64,000 nucleotides of DNA from Dryococelus australis. Lineage: Eukaryota; Arthropoda; Insecta; Phasmatodea; Phasmatidae. A model generated the notes under the pieces. The model made no database searches. It was not told the origin of the DNA and saw only the letters and a list, made by a program, of their open reading frames with translations. The stretch is from assembly GCA_029891345.1 (NCBI GenBank), contig CM057000.1, forward strand, positions 137,190,663-137,254,662, given 5' to 3'. This document shows positions 1 to 10,613 of this stretch, in pieces. Position 1 is the stretch's first letter. The number at the start of each line of letters is the position of its first letter. The position numbers and the translations under genes are program-made.

Positions 1-375
1 ACAGTGGGCTGTGAAAAACCCTTGCTTGGGGAGCGTCATGAATGTTCTGGGAGATGTCTCTTGAGGTGATCCTACCCGGCCGTGAACTAGATCAAAAAGG
101 TCGGCCCGGAAACAGATGCTAGGAGTGGGAAGGGACGGATAGTGGAAACAACTTGGTAGTACCTACGGGATTATGAAGTCACATTGCCAGCTTTTACGTG
201 CACCAATGGAAAAGTCGCTTATTGCAGTCACAATTCCCTTATATAGCGGCGAGCAAATTTTTTAAATTAAAACAGGAAAAAGTTGGTAAACTGCGAGCTG
301 AATTTAATATTTAACTAGTGAAGTATTACATGTCTCAAAATATCGTGATGGAAGTTGAATACGAAACGTCTTATA
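1..375. other. Non-coding background, no feature seen
   Basis: Nothing recognisable. There is no open frame with protein-like composition, no tandem array and no repeat shared with the rest of the window. It ends at the TA flanking the first family B element. Confidence 0.5.
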
Positions 376-776
376 GTGTCTATTCGCGCTTACACATTGT
401 TTCAGTGGAATCTTTGGAAAATTACCCCATGTATGAAATGCTCGGTTGTTTCCTATATATGTCATGTATTGCAGGCTTTGTATGCATTTGTCAATTAAAA
501 ATCATTTTATTTTTGGTTAAATTGTACTTTTACTTATACTTTTATATAAATTGTAATATTTAATTTATAATAAATATGGGTATTTAAAATAGGTGTGTTG
601 AAATTGCTTGGTAATAAATAATTCTTATGCAATGTATTAATACACTGAGTGCTCACGAATACAGTTTGTTGACCTTCTGATGTAAGCTTTGCTTGCATGA
701 GGCGGAGGGTTATCCTGGATGTAGATCTTTGGTAGGGCTTCTGTAAAATTAAAAGGAGGTCTAACGGTGAATGGAC
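376..776 (-). mobile_element. Family B inverted-repeat element, copy 1
   Basis: A non-autonomous element of about 400 bp in reverse orientation. Read on the minus strand it aligns along its length with the copies at 44746-45164 and 46150-46544, including the stretch around CCGCCTCATGCAA and the stretch around TTCGTGAGCACTCAGTG. The right end carries CGGTGAATGGAC followed by TA, and the left end carries GTGTCTATTCGCG preceded by TA. The TA on both sides fits a Tc1/mariner-type target duplication. It has no coding capacity; short open frames across it are chance. Confidence 0.75.
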
Positions 777-2386
777 TATATCAAATGATTTGACGAGAGC
801 ATCCCTTATGTAGCTCATGTTGGGTTAACTGCCCAACGTTTATGAGTTTACAAATGCAGACCGATTCGATGAAAACAACTCGGAAGTATTATCACAGATG
901 GAGAAACTTAAGAGTCTGAAAAAAGAGCCGCGTACTCTCGTTTATGAAGCAACTAACGAAGTCCATGAAATCAATAAAATAACGATTTTCTCGTCCGAGT
1001 TACTCCGAAGTACTGCATACGCAAGTTAGTGAAGTTATAAAATCGCACAGTCTTAGGCCTATACTAACGGACAAGCCGAGTAACGTAGCACCACGGGGGA
1101 AAAAAGTCAGCATAAATACTCCTCAGTCAGCAGCGAGCACAATGTAAGTATGTCAGGCTCAAAACTTGACATATATTTAATATGTTTTATGAAAATGTAA
1201 TCAACATATTATGTTTTCAAAACTATTGTTACTTCATAAAAAGTTGTTCCAACTAACGTTGCATCTTGAGAAAGGCCAAAATAAAGTCACAATTTAGCTA
1301 TTATAAGAGAATCGTCTGCTTAATATAACATTGCAGAATAATAGGTGGACTCATTAGACATCTCAGTAGTGGGGTAAGAAAATTTCGAAGACGTAGGTGT
1401 ATGTTTTTTTTTTTAAACTATATATCGCAGAGAATTATTATATCGCAAGTCGAGAGAGCTCCACGAGATGTGGCTTCTGAACACTTCGCCCGCCTCTTTT
1501 ATACTCAATACCAAGGTCATTTTAAGCCAGAAGTGGAGTTGAGGGAACCCGTCTGCAGGTTTCTCCAATTCCTCGCAGTAAAAAGAAAGAAGTAAAGGCA
1601 ACGAGAGCAAATCAAGTACAGTCTGTTTCGAAAAAAAAAAGAGGAGAGTGAGAAGGTACCGCGGTAGCGGGCGTCGCGAAAACGAGACACGAGAGAAACA
1701 AACAAACCTGTTTACAGCTTATTGCGCAATACAAAACCTTAGCATTTGACTATACATTTTCCTTTCCTTTGACGAAACCACCAATACACAATACAATTGT
1801 AAAGTCAGAGTGCAGAGAGTTGAAAAACGGTTCTACGAACTTCGTAAAAATGTGTATGTTGATATGAGAATAATTATGATATTACCCAGGAATGCATTTT
1901 ACGTATCTTTTTTAAAGAACAGGCTTAAAATTTATATTAAAAGTTTATTTCAAAACAAAAATCTCATTTGTTTACATTATTAAAATTTATGTCAATTCAT
2001 ACATCTACTCTTCACATTATATTCGTTTGTAATTTATTTAATTTAAGACGAGCTTTGTTTAATATGCCGAGACTAAAATCGCCATACAATAAAATAACGA
2101 ACTTTCCACACAACCTCTGTGTTAGATTCTCGGCAAAATGGCTGCCTGACTTTGACTATAATTTTCAACTTTTCGAAATTGTAAATTCAAGAGTGCTTGA
2201 CTTTACCTTTGACAGTTTAATTGTGTCAAGCTCCATAAGAAACAACATGTCGGAAAGCTAACGTAAAGTCAAATCGTAAAGTCAAATGTCAAAATTTTCA
2301 ATTACGTAAGGACCTTAACCAAGTGCGAAGAAAATAACTGATGCAGTACTCTTAATCTCCGTGAAGACTTCTAGGAACATCTCCCG

Positions 2387-2388
<2 letters not shown>
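777..2388. other. Non-coding background
   Basis: No gene, RNA or repeat family was recognised. Short open frames around 1.4-1.7 kb overlap on both strands and look like chance. The sequence is AT-rich with scattered homopolymer runs. Confidence 0.45.

Positions 2389-2470
<82 letters not shown>
2389..2470. repeat. Compound microsatellite (TA)n(TG)n
   Basis: An uninterrupted TA run to about 2425 passes directly into a TG run to about 2465. This is a typical compound dinucleotide microsatellite, likely to vary in length between individuals. Confidence 0.95.
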
Positions 2471-2567
2471 CACTAGAAAACACGCACGCGGACCTGCAAG
2501 TAGAGTCGAAGGACATTATTAATTACACTGAAAAGAAGTTCTGAGCCGAAGTTGGAACCTACAATAC

Positions 2568-3133
2568 CTAGTACACACGGGCATCTTCCTTGTACAAGAA
2601 AGTGAGCACGTTCTTGTACATACCGACTTGCATCGTGTGAACGGCTACGGAGTATGCTAGTTACTAGCACACAAGAGCTTGTATACTAGCTAGTGCCATA
2701 TAGAGATAGCAATAAGCAGATAGATTAATGTTTTTATTACGATAAAATGTTTAATGGTCACAATATCGTAAATAATTCTGTGTATGATTTGTAACAATTT
2801 AGAGAGATTTGTCTTTTTTTCTGTGAGTGATTGTAGATATTCTACATTTGTATATATTTAGTGCTTGAGATATGTTTGATCGGACTAAATCTGTTATTAT
2901 TTTTTATGTCAGATGCTGTTGTTTATTCATAAATTATCGCCACAACTCCAAAAAAATTGCTTCTAAATCATATATAGTTGACATCAACCATCCACTTTCT
3001 TGCTCACCGGCTAGTGCCGTGTGTATGGATCACACAATTCCGTGCATACTAGCTAGTACGCACTTTACTGTTCAATTTATTGTTCACCTTTATTTTCACT
3101 TTCTTGTACGAGAAAGATGCCCGTGTGTACTGG
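2568..3133. mobile_element. Inverted-repeat element (MITE-like), about 566 bp
   Basis: The two ends are imperfect inverted repeats of at least 35 bp. The left end reads AGTACACACGGGCATCTT and the right end contains AAGATGCCCGTGTGTACT; both continue into CTTGTAC-rich sequence (CACTTTCTTGTAC inside the right end, GTACAAGAAAGTG inside the left). A second inner motif, ACTAGCTAGT, occurs near 2685 and near 3050. No transposase is encoded. A clear target duplication was not found, so the superfamily stays open (hAT-like or another DNA transposon derivative). Confidence 0.7.
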
Positions 3134-3464
3134 GCTTTACAGAACACTCGTTTTCATAATTGCTTAAGGTGGCCACAACCACAGCGATGTCCGGAAGTGG
3201 CGAGTTTGATGACATTCAGTGCAACTTTTCGTCCAGCGAATATTCTTTCTTGAACTGCGACAGGGAATTGGACGTTACAAATATACTATTTGGTGACTAG
3301 GCCGAATACTTAAACTCGGAGAATATCGTAACTTACAGTAGGCAATCCATCAACGTCAAAATTTAAAATCACAACCACATTACTCGAAGACCTTCAGGAC
3401 TACAAGAACGGCGGATTACTCCTTACAACATGAATACGTATTACTCCAGTTATTAACAGTACTA

Positions 3465-3703
3465 TAGGCTGTTCACGATAAAGTTAGCACTTTTGAAAGT
3501 CCTCTCATTGGGAATAATAGTCGATAAATATATATATATATTTTTAGCCTTAGATGTAATTCTGAGTGCTGTGTAATATACACACTGTGTTTATTACTTG
3601 CATTGCAATATTTATGTAAAAAAAGTGGTTAAAGGATAAGAAATGGCTGAAAAGAAAAAGTAACTAAGGCCTCAAAAATGCTCACTTTAGCGTGAACAGC
3701 CTA
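3465..3703. mobile_element. Short family A element, 239 bp
   Basis: The ends read TAGGCTGTTCACG and CGTGAACAGCCTA, with TA on both sides (3463-3464 and 3704-3705). The end sequence is that of the full-length family A copies, but the interior differs and resembles the 240-bp element at 12905-13144. It is non-coding: a short deletion derivative or a sister subfamily. Confidence 0.8.
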
Positions 3704-3705
3704 TA

Positions 3706-4378
3706 CCAAGAGACACCAACCATTTCATTCTTAATGCAGCTGCTGCATTCAACTGGTTTGATCGTGATCTAGCAGACGAGTTTTCATTGACAAAACTAAT
3801 TCTTTGCACTCCTCCGTTGCGAGATGTATGTTCTCGCAATGGCAAATTTCACTCCGACAAAGAAAAATGAATTACTTTATTAAGAAATTCGTATGTGTAT
3901 TTTTCCTGTCTATGTCTACAAAAGACAGAAGTTCTCCTATAAAATAGAATTTTAAAGAATGGGCCTACTGTCGTGCATTCCTCCACTGTAATTTACTTAT
4001 TATTACACGTGTTTTTGTGAAATGAACTGAAAAATTTACAAAGTTTGACACTATATACCTTCTGTTTAACTCTGCACTATGCAATATTACATCGGAACAG
4101 ATTTTAAGTTCGTAAAAATGACATTTTTACAGTGGAATAAGCGTGATCAACGTTTGTGCATTTTTGATTATTACATTTATGTAATTTCATCCTGAGAGCA
4201 GTTTCCATGATAGAATATAGTTTCATAACTTCTTCACAAATATAGATAATACTTCTTATAAGTTTCAAGATACACAAGCTTTACTGCACCTTATAAAGTT
4301 TCAAAATGAAAGGATTAGAACATTTTCTAAACTACAGATTCAATTTGCAAATAAACGTAGCTAATTTTTGTAGTAACC
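3706..4378. other. Non-coding background
   Basis: AT-rich, with no open frame, tandem array or shared repeat recognised. Confidence 0.45.
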
Positions 4379-5170
4379 TGTGACGACGTCCTAATACTAC
4401 TACATTCAGCACGTCGTAACGGACTAAAGTGTTCGTTTCCTGGAGAATATCCGTCTACTCCTACACGGCAATATTGCAATTTAGCCCAAAATTGCTGTCA
4501 ACTTTCCTGTTTCGTCGATGTCTGGACGTTCAGGAAGGCTACAACGAAGCGTGATTCGGCACACAAAATTGTCGTCCCAGCCCGGCATGGTTGAATTGAC
4601 CAGCATGGCGCCTAACACACCGGCTACCTTTGATGTTCTCCTCGTCTCTGACCTGGCACATGGCTTCGCCGCCGCCCATGGTTGGTTGCGGCGCCACCTT
4701 TCGGGGTACAGATAATTGCTCCAGGTGGGCACTGGTGTTGTCTTACACATGCCGTGCATGTGCGCAGGAGTGCCAACTTTGGGAAAAACTTGTCGGCCCA
4801 CGAAGTCGCTTCCTGCGCGCACATCTGGTCGCCGGAAGTGTGTCGACATGGTGGTGCTATGGATCGCCATGATTCGTCGCCAAATCAAGATCCCCTATAA
4901 GGCCCAAATTAACAGTTTGTCCCAACAAGGTCATGTGTTTTGTGATTGGCCGAGCCTTCATTTTCTATATTACTTGGCCCTGATTGGCCATAATTTATTT
5001 GTAACCCCTCTAAGGGGAAACTGAAACTAAATGTATATAAAAGGTGTGCACGGACTCACTCGAGGTCGATCATCTCCTCGAAGGTGCTCCACTGCACTGA
5101 GTTAAGTAGCAACCATAAAATACGACATAGTAAAAGAAAGCCACTATGGCTGGGTTAGGCCTGGCACATT
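4379..5170 (+). mobile_element. Possible LTR relic of a retroelement
   Basis: A stretch that begins TGTGACGACGTCC, is GC-richer than its surroundings, and near 5033-5043 has a TATA-box-like TATATAAAAGG followed by a plausible transcription start region. Just beyond the proposed end lies TTTGGTACC, which could be a primer-binding site. Overlapping open frames on both strands inside it (about 4.48-4.90 kb) share no known protein features. No second LTR, target duplication or gag-pol remnant is visible, so this is a weak call. It could instead be a host promoter-like region. Confidence 0.3.
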
Positions 5171-6574
5171 TGGTACCTTAATAATTCAAGTAGGAGCCAT
5201 GATGGCAAAATTTACTACTATTGTGAGAATACTTTGAATTCGGCATTTTGGTAAAATCAAAATAAAATGTAACATCAAAGTTGCCTGCCAAAAATTTTAA
5301 TGTATCTTTTATAAAATTGATATTAATGTTTTTTTCTCAGAAAACAAAGAAAAGATAGATTTTGATAGCCTTTTGGGTTGATTAAAAACTAATGTGCAGT
5401 TTTCTCAGATTTTGGCCTTGGTTCGGACATATGGTCAGTACTTTCCGTTAGTATTGTGAAAAGTTCAAATGAAAATGGAACTTTGTAAAATGAAAATGAG
5501 TTCTAGCGATCCAACCCTTTTGGTCACTGTTCGACTATACATCGAGTCATTTTCATTATTTATATAAAATATTAATTGAATAAAGAGTCAGTTAAGATAA
5601 GAATTTAACCATTGGAATTAAAGTTTTCAGATAAAGATACCTTGTTGTTGGCCTCTGTTGGCTATGTGAAGCCGTAAAATTAGACAAACAATTCAATAAA
5701 ATCATTTTTAGAGACTTGCCATAATTTGCGAGTTTGGCTAAATAATCGACATTTGTTTTGTAATGTCCCTTATTGGAAATTAATTTTGGAGATGAAAATA
5801 GTTAAAACTTTTATTGATGTCATGAATGGCAATGTATTTTAAAAGCCAATAATTTAAGTATGAATTGTGGAATAGTGAAGACCTGGGGGGTTATAGTAAA
5901 ATCATGTAAATTTTGGAAAAATTGCATTTGTTATTGCATATAAGAAAACTTCTTCTGTGGGCCAAAAATAATGTGTATTTTGGTGTGGCCGTTATTTAGT
6001 TTGAAAAAACTATTGCAACCTACATATTTTTGCAGTAACCTTTACACAGTAAATAGTGCAATTAATTAATCATATATTGGCTGAAATAATATCTGTAAAT
6101 TTAAAAGGTCTAAGCCATGATAAGTACAAACTTGGAAAATTTTTTATCCAGGGTTTTCTTTTATGAAAGGCTTTTAATTGACACTATGAAAAAAATCTAG
6201 TCTGCTTAAAATAACTTGTATGCTATTTACGGGAATTTTTGAAAGTCCTAATGTTAAATCTAAAGGTAAAAACTATATGGAAAAGTTGAAAAAAGTAAAG
6301 AAAGTTTTAATTAAGAAAGCTCAAATCATATTTAATGTGTTCTTTGTTCATAGGTCATGTTTCTCATTATATAATGCACTTTGTGTGCCCTGTTTAATGA
6401 GGGTTTCTTATAAACCTGTTGGAATGTTCTGGAAGTCCATTTTTACACCGTCTCTGAGTTCGAGGGCTTAGCAACACATTGCATCATTTACGTGTTTTGA
6501 CAATAAGATCCACCGGCATACATTTTGAATTTGTGCTTTGATCATTGTAGCTTCACTTGAAACTCACCTGAAAA
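5171..6574. other. Non-coding background
   Basis: AT-rich sequence with no gene recognised. If the preceding stretch is an LTR, the first few hundred bases could be the untranslated leader of that element, but no coding remnant follows. Confidence 0.4.
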
Positions 6575-6770
6575 TAATAATAATAAAATGTCTTTATTCT
6601 TTTTTTGTGGCGAAGTTAAGGTATTATCACCCTCTCTTACAGAAAAAGAGATAAAAAAAATGAAATAAAAATTAAATTCTTACTATAAAATTAGAAAGTA
6701 GCTTGTATGAAATATGTAAAAGCAACATACATAAAATTAAAATAACCTATAAAACTAAACTGCAAGATAA
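6575..6770 (-). mobile_element. LINE 3' end remnant (non-LTR retrotransposon)
   Basis: Read on the minus strand this ends in a simple AATAAA-rich tail. The part around GTGGCGAAGTTAAGGTATTA resembles the stretch at about 15.74-15.80 kb (TTGGCGAAGCTAGGCTAAAA), which also abuts a (TAAA)n-like tail. This is the usual appearance of a short, 5'-truncated non-LTR 3' untranslated region. No reverse transcriptase remnant is attached. Confidence 0.45.
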
Positions 6771-7480
6771 CATCGATTAGCAAAAATTATAAAAGTACAA
6801 TTTATGTTAAGAATGCTGAAGGAACTAAAATAACAGCAAATAACTTTATAGACTCGGGGAAGAAAGACAAAAAAATTAATTAATATAAGACGTTTTATGT
6901 TTGTTACATCTAAAATTATATAAATTACCTTAAAAATATGCATAAAATAAAATAGTAATGCAATGTTAACTCGCTCACGTTCATTCACACACCTATGCAC
7001 ATTAAAAGTATATTTAATTTTATTAAAGAGTAACATAAATGCCAGAAACATCACTCTACAGTCGCATGAAGGGAATGGATATACGATGGAATTCAAGCAA
7101 TTAATTCACATACAAACGGCGTATTTGTAAACGTGTTGCTGATCTATGAACGATAATATACGATTCGTCACAGATCTTCCCTCTAATAATTTCACCCTAG
7201 AATTAAGTATTGCAGTTTTTACAACTGATTTTAATCACGAAAATCCCACATAATAATGGAATCTTAACAACAACTGTCAGCAACAATTAAGCAAGTACTT
7301 AACCGTAAGTTGTTTATCAATGGTGTCACGGTATTGTCTACTGCAAAGCAAACACACACGGTGACACCACTCAAAATTATAACCGTCACCGAAGAACAAT
7401 GCCGAAATAAGAACTCTATCAACATTATATGAAAGTAGCTGGACCATAAAGTAAGTCTCGCGTGCTAAGGGATACTCTGG
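6771..7480. other. Non-coding background
   Basis: AT-rich, nothing recognised. A 113-codon open frame on the minus strand has an AT-driven composition (Phe, Ile, Tyr, Asn) and no motif, so it is taken as chance. Confidence 0.4.
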
Positions 7481-7483
7481 TAA

Positions 7484-7907
7484 CAGGTTGTACACGGTAA
7501 AGTGAGCACTTTTGAAATCAACCTTATGAAAAAGTCACTGCCTCTACCTGCATATATTTTAACGGGCGCAATGAGTGCCATTTGTCCAGTAAAGTTGGTA
7601 ACGATGGAGAGGAAAGTAGTTCCATATATAAACGTCGAACAAAAAGTGTCAGGTAAACATTTGTGATAACCTAAATTATTTCTCTCGCTTTATGTATTTT
7701 TCTGATGCACCGAAGTGTAAAAATGAGCAGATTCGTACAATATTTATTTTTCTAATAATTTCACAGTTTCGCTTGCTCGACGCTTGAATAAAGTGATGAA
7801 GCCCATGGCAATGTTAATTTTACACAAGGCGGAAGAACACACAACGTGTATACAAGTAGATTTTAAGCAGGGCTTTCAAAAGTGCAAATTTTACCGTGAA
7901 CAGTTTA
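7484..7907. mobile_element. Family A inverted-repeat element, full length
   Basis: About 424 bp. The right end reads ACCGTGAACAGTTTA and is followed by TA; the left end is a slightly decayed form of AAGGCTGTTCACGATAAAG. The interior matches the other full copies, with landmarks CCAGTAAAGTTGGTAACGA, GTGTAAAAATGAGCAGAT and AAGGCGGAAGAA in the same order. It is non-coding, and a 95-codon frame crossing its right end is chance. Confidence 0.85.
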
Positions 7908-7909
7908 TA

Positions 7910-8310
7910 ACCACCAATATCAATTAAAAACCTTGCCAAGGATTCAAATTTCGCAGACCAACTGTCATTTATTTGGAACCTGAAAACCAAATACAAAGTA
8001 AGCACTAAGATGTACGTTTGAATTGAACACTTCAAACCGTGTTTTATAAGCACTATAATAGGCCCAACCTCCTGAAAAGCCAAAACAAACATTTGCATCA
8101 ATACCAAAGATAACCGTTTAAAACTAAAATTTGCCTGCGTGATATTTCAAAAGAAATATTGGCAGGTAGAGAAATATTGCCAATTTTTACGTTTAATATT
8201 TTTCTACAGTGTATTATTAAAATTGTTATTTTACAGAATAAATTGTGAATATATTTACATTTTTAAACGTAGCAGTATTTTCTGAAAATGCCGACAGCAG
8301 ATTGCTAATA
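7910..8310. other. Non-coding background
   Basis: Nothing recognised between the family A element and the LINE remnant. Confidence 0.4.
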
Positions 8311-8678
8311 TCGCTACACAAGACGAAATTCTATTCGAGCTCCTTTGCCACTGCTGAGTCGAAGGCATGGAGCAGCCTGCCAACTGCCGAATAATGCAGT
8401 AATGAAGTACTATCTTAGTCACCCCAGTGGATGAGGAGATGAAATAGACAATTAATTTGTGTTATGCATGTGTGCATATGCGCATGATGAATGAGTGTGT
8501 AAGTAAATAAGTGGGAGAGAAATTAAATTGTCTCTTTGGTTTATTTAGTATTAAGTTACATACTTATAAGTTTGTAATATGTTACTTCAATGTTTGAATT
8601 TCTAGCAAGTGAAAGCGAATATGTAGTGGATACAATGTAAGTTAAGGCGACTATGCCTTTACTGAATAAATAAATAAA
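8311..8678 (+). mobile_element. LINE 3' end with the last residues of its reverse-transcriptase ORF
   Basis: Frame from 8320 to the stop at 8392-8394 reads KTKFYSSSFATAESKAWSSL followed by PTAE. A Phe/Tyr...Ser-Phe...Ala-x-x-x-Trp-Ser/Asn-Ser-Leu-Pro pattern is the classic C-terminal end of non-LTR retrotransposon ORF2 proteins of the Jockey/CR1/RTE kind. A 3' untranslated region of about 280 bp follows and ends in ACTGAATAAATAAATAAA, the usual short-repeat tail. The copy is strongly 5'-truncated, as is normal for LINEs. The clade cannot be fixed from so short a piece. Confidence 0.65.
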
Positions 8679-10468
8679 CATAATTAGTGCATTTAAAAGG
8701 TTTTTAAACTCCGTGGGTACAGGTTTGGAAGGCAGTAGGACCCTTGAAGGAGGATGGATAAATTATGCAATATAATAACATATTCGTTTTATAATAAATA
8801 AGGGATATTGCAAAAAGTCAAGAAACCATTTCCACTACATCTGTTTCAATGCCAAGAATAGTGATTACGAACGATGTAACGTAGACGTTTCCGGATGTTG
8901 ACAATTGCGAAACGTGCTGATAAACGACCAAACGCGTACAGATTTGGTTGGTCAGGGTAACAACGCATTATATGATTTGTTTTGACTGCCTGAGTTAGCA
9001 ACAAGGACTTCGTGTAATGACCGCTATTTGCGACTGTTTGTGAGATAGTTCCGGTGATTGCGTTGTCGTTCGAAGGTTATTTGAGAGATTATTTTCGTAG
9101 TGTACATGCTGCGTTTTATATTTCGTCATATCTCTATTTTTTTTTTGTTGAGAATGACTTCCTATTATGTTTCAACCTTAGAAAGTTCGCAAAAAACTCA
9201 CAAAGTCGGCTCACTATTCGACGAACAAATACGTCATATATTATTAGAGTAGAATTTGTGTTCTCTCTTAGAGCACAGGCAGAGTTACTTGTGAAATATA
9301 TGTACATACATAGATCAGAGAAATGTATACTTCAAATTAATCAACACTTCACCCAATAAATCAATGTAGTTGGTTGTGAAGCCTTATTTAAGCGACTAAG
9401 AGGCTGTCTAACCCCTGATGAACAAATAATTCTTTCTAGTGCCATAACAGTGTGACGGGCAGCGCCACGTGACTTAGCACGTTTGTGAATGATTATCAAC
9501 TTGCAACTACTAAAACTACTCTTCAAATTAATGGGGTGGACCAGGTCGCACACACCCTCGACTACTTACTGTGCTTGTTTGTGCCTATTATATTGCGCGG
9601 CGTACTGTCAGATACGCACGAACACCTTCACACGTTGATTTTGGGGTTTAAAGAAACCTCCCACGTGACTTGAAACACTAATAAAACTAACCTGTGAGGT
9701 TCCCGCCAGCTTCACGTCACTGTAAAAAGATTTTGAAACATCTGAGGTACCGGGGGAAATAACTGTTAATGTCCGTGTTTATTTTCACGTGCAGCAGCAA
9801 CTAGACCTGGCAGAGAAGTGTGCAGCGGACTGACGTTTCAGTGATTCGTCACCGGAGCGCAGCACAGTCGCCGGCAAGCTTGGTGACCAACTTGTGATGG
9901 TGCGCGCGCAGCCCAAAAAAAAAAGACGTTTCGTTACGTTGTTTCCGGCAACTTGGTCAAGAGGACGGAAGCTGAGGGCATACTGCAATATTATTGGGTG
10001 TTTAAGTTTTCATTCTGTTAGACCCCCTAAGGGATATTGGTGTCCACTGCGTCGGTCACCATATTTGGTAATGTTAAACATTATTGGTTGTGATTAGCTT
10101 GATCCTTCTCAGGAGTAATTTAAAACCCCAACGATTTCTTGGAAATTCGGGTTTTGAGGGGAAAATTAATTTGATTGGTAGCGCAGGAGGGCGGACCTGT
10201 GTATTTAATGCCGGTACACGCTGCCGTCGGGGTCATTTCAGCGACCTCGTAGGGACAAGCTTCTACCAAAGTAGCACTCTTATTGATTTACAAATATATG
10301 TATCATAAAGCAAACAGGTCACATACGTCACTTTGACGTTAGGCGAGGGCCATGCTGGCAGGATATTTTTAAAAGTTTTAAAATTTTGCGAAATGTTGGT
10401 TTTTTTTTATAGCCAAAATCCGATAATGTTACCTTCTGTAACCAGTGACCATGTCGTCACCGAGAAAT
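8679..10468. other. Non-coding background with a GC-richer patch at 9.74-10.33 kb
   Basis: No gene recognised. The patch from about 9740 to 10330 is GC-richer, contains GCGCGC-type steps and short open frames on both strands, and a few words near its right end (GGGCCATGCTGGC) resemble the sequence after the possible LTR at 5.2 kb (GAGCCATGATGGC). That is too little to call a retroelement. Confidence 0.35.
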
Positions 10469-10613
10469 AGACACTTGTAACCAATTTCAAACATTCGTAA
10501 CCACTTGCAAACAACGGTAAGCACTTGTAAACATTTGCAAATATTTGTAACCATTTGCAAACAATGGTAAACACTTGCAAACATTAGTAACCACTTGCAA
10601 ACAATTGTAACCC
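10469..10613. repeat. Degenerate minisatellite built on CACTTGCAAACA
   Basis: The words ACCACTTGCAAACA, ACATTTGCAAA and ACAATGGTAA recur every 15 to 17 bases or about 30 bases across this stretch, with several substitutions per unit. It is an old, degenerate tandem array. The minus-strand 72-codon frame across it simply reflects the repetition. Confidence 0.75.

Noticed and set aside
4481-4888. A 135-codon minus-strand open frame as a protein-coding gene
   Set aside because: Several frames on both strands are open over the same GC-richer DNA, no domain is visible, and there is no splice or start context.
9740-10330. A second LTR relic related to the one at 4.4-5.2 kb
   Set aside because: Only a few words near the right end are alike; there are no matching ends, TATA context or coding relic.
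10469-10613. A CRISPR-like array of repeats and spacers
   Set aside because: The units are degenerate and contiguous with no unique spacers, and the setting is eukaryotic; it is a minisatellite.
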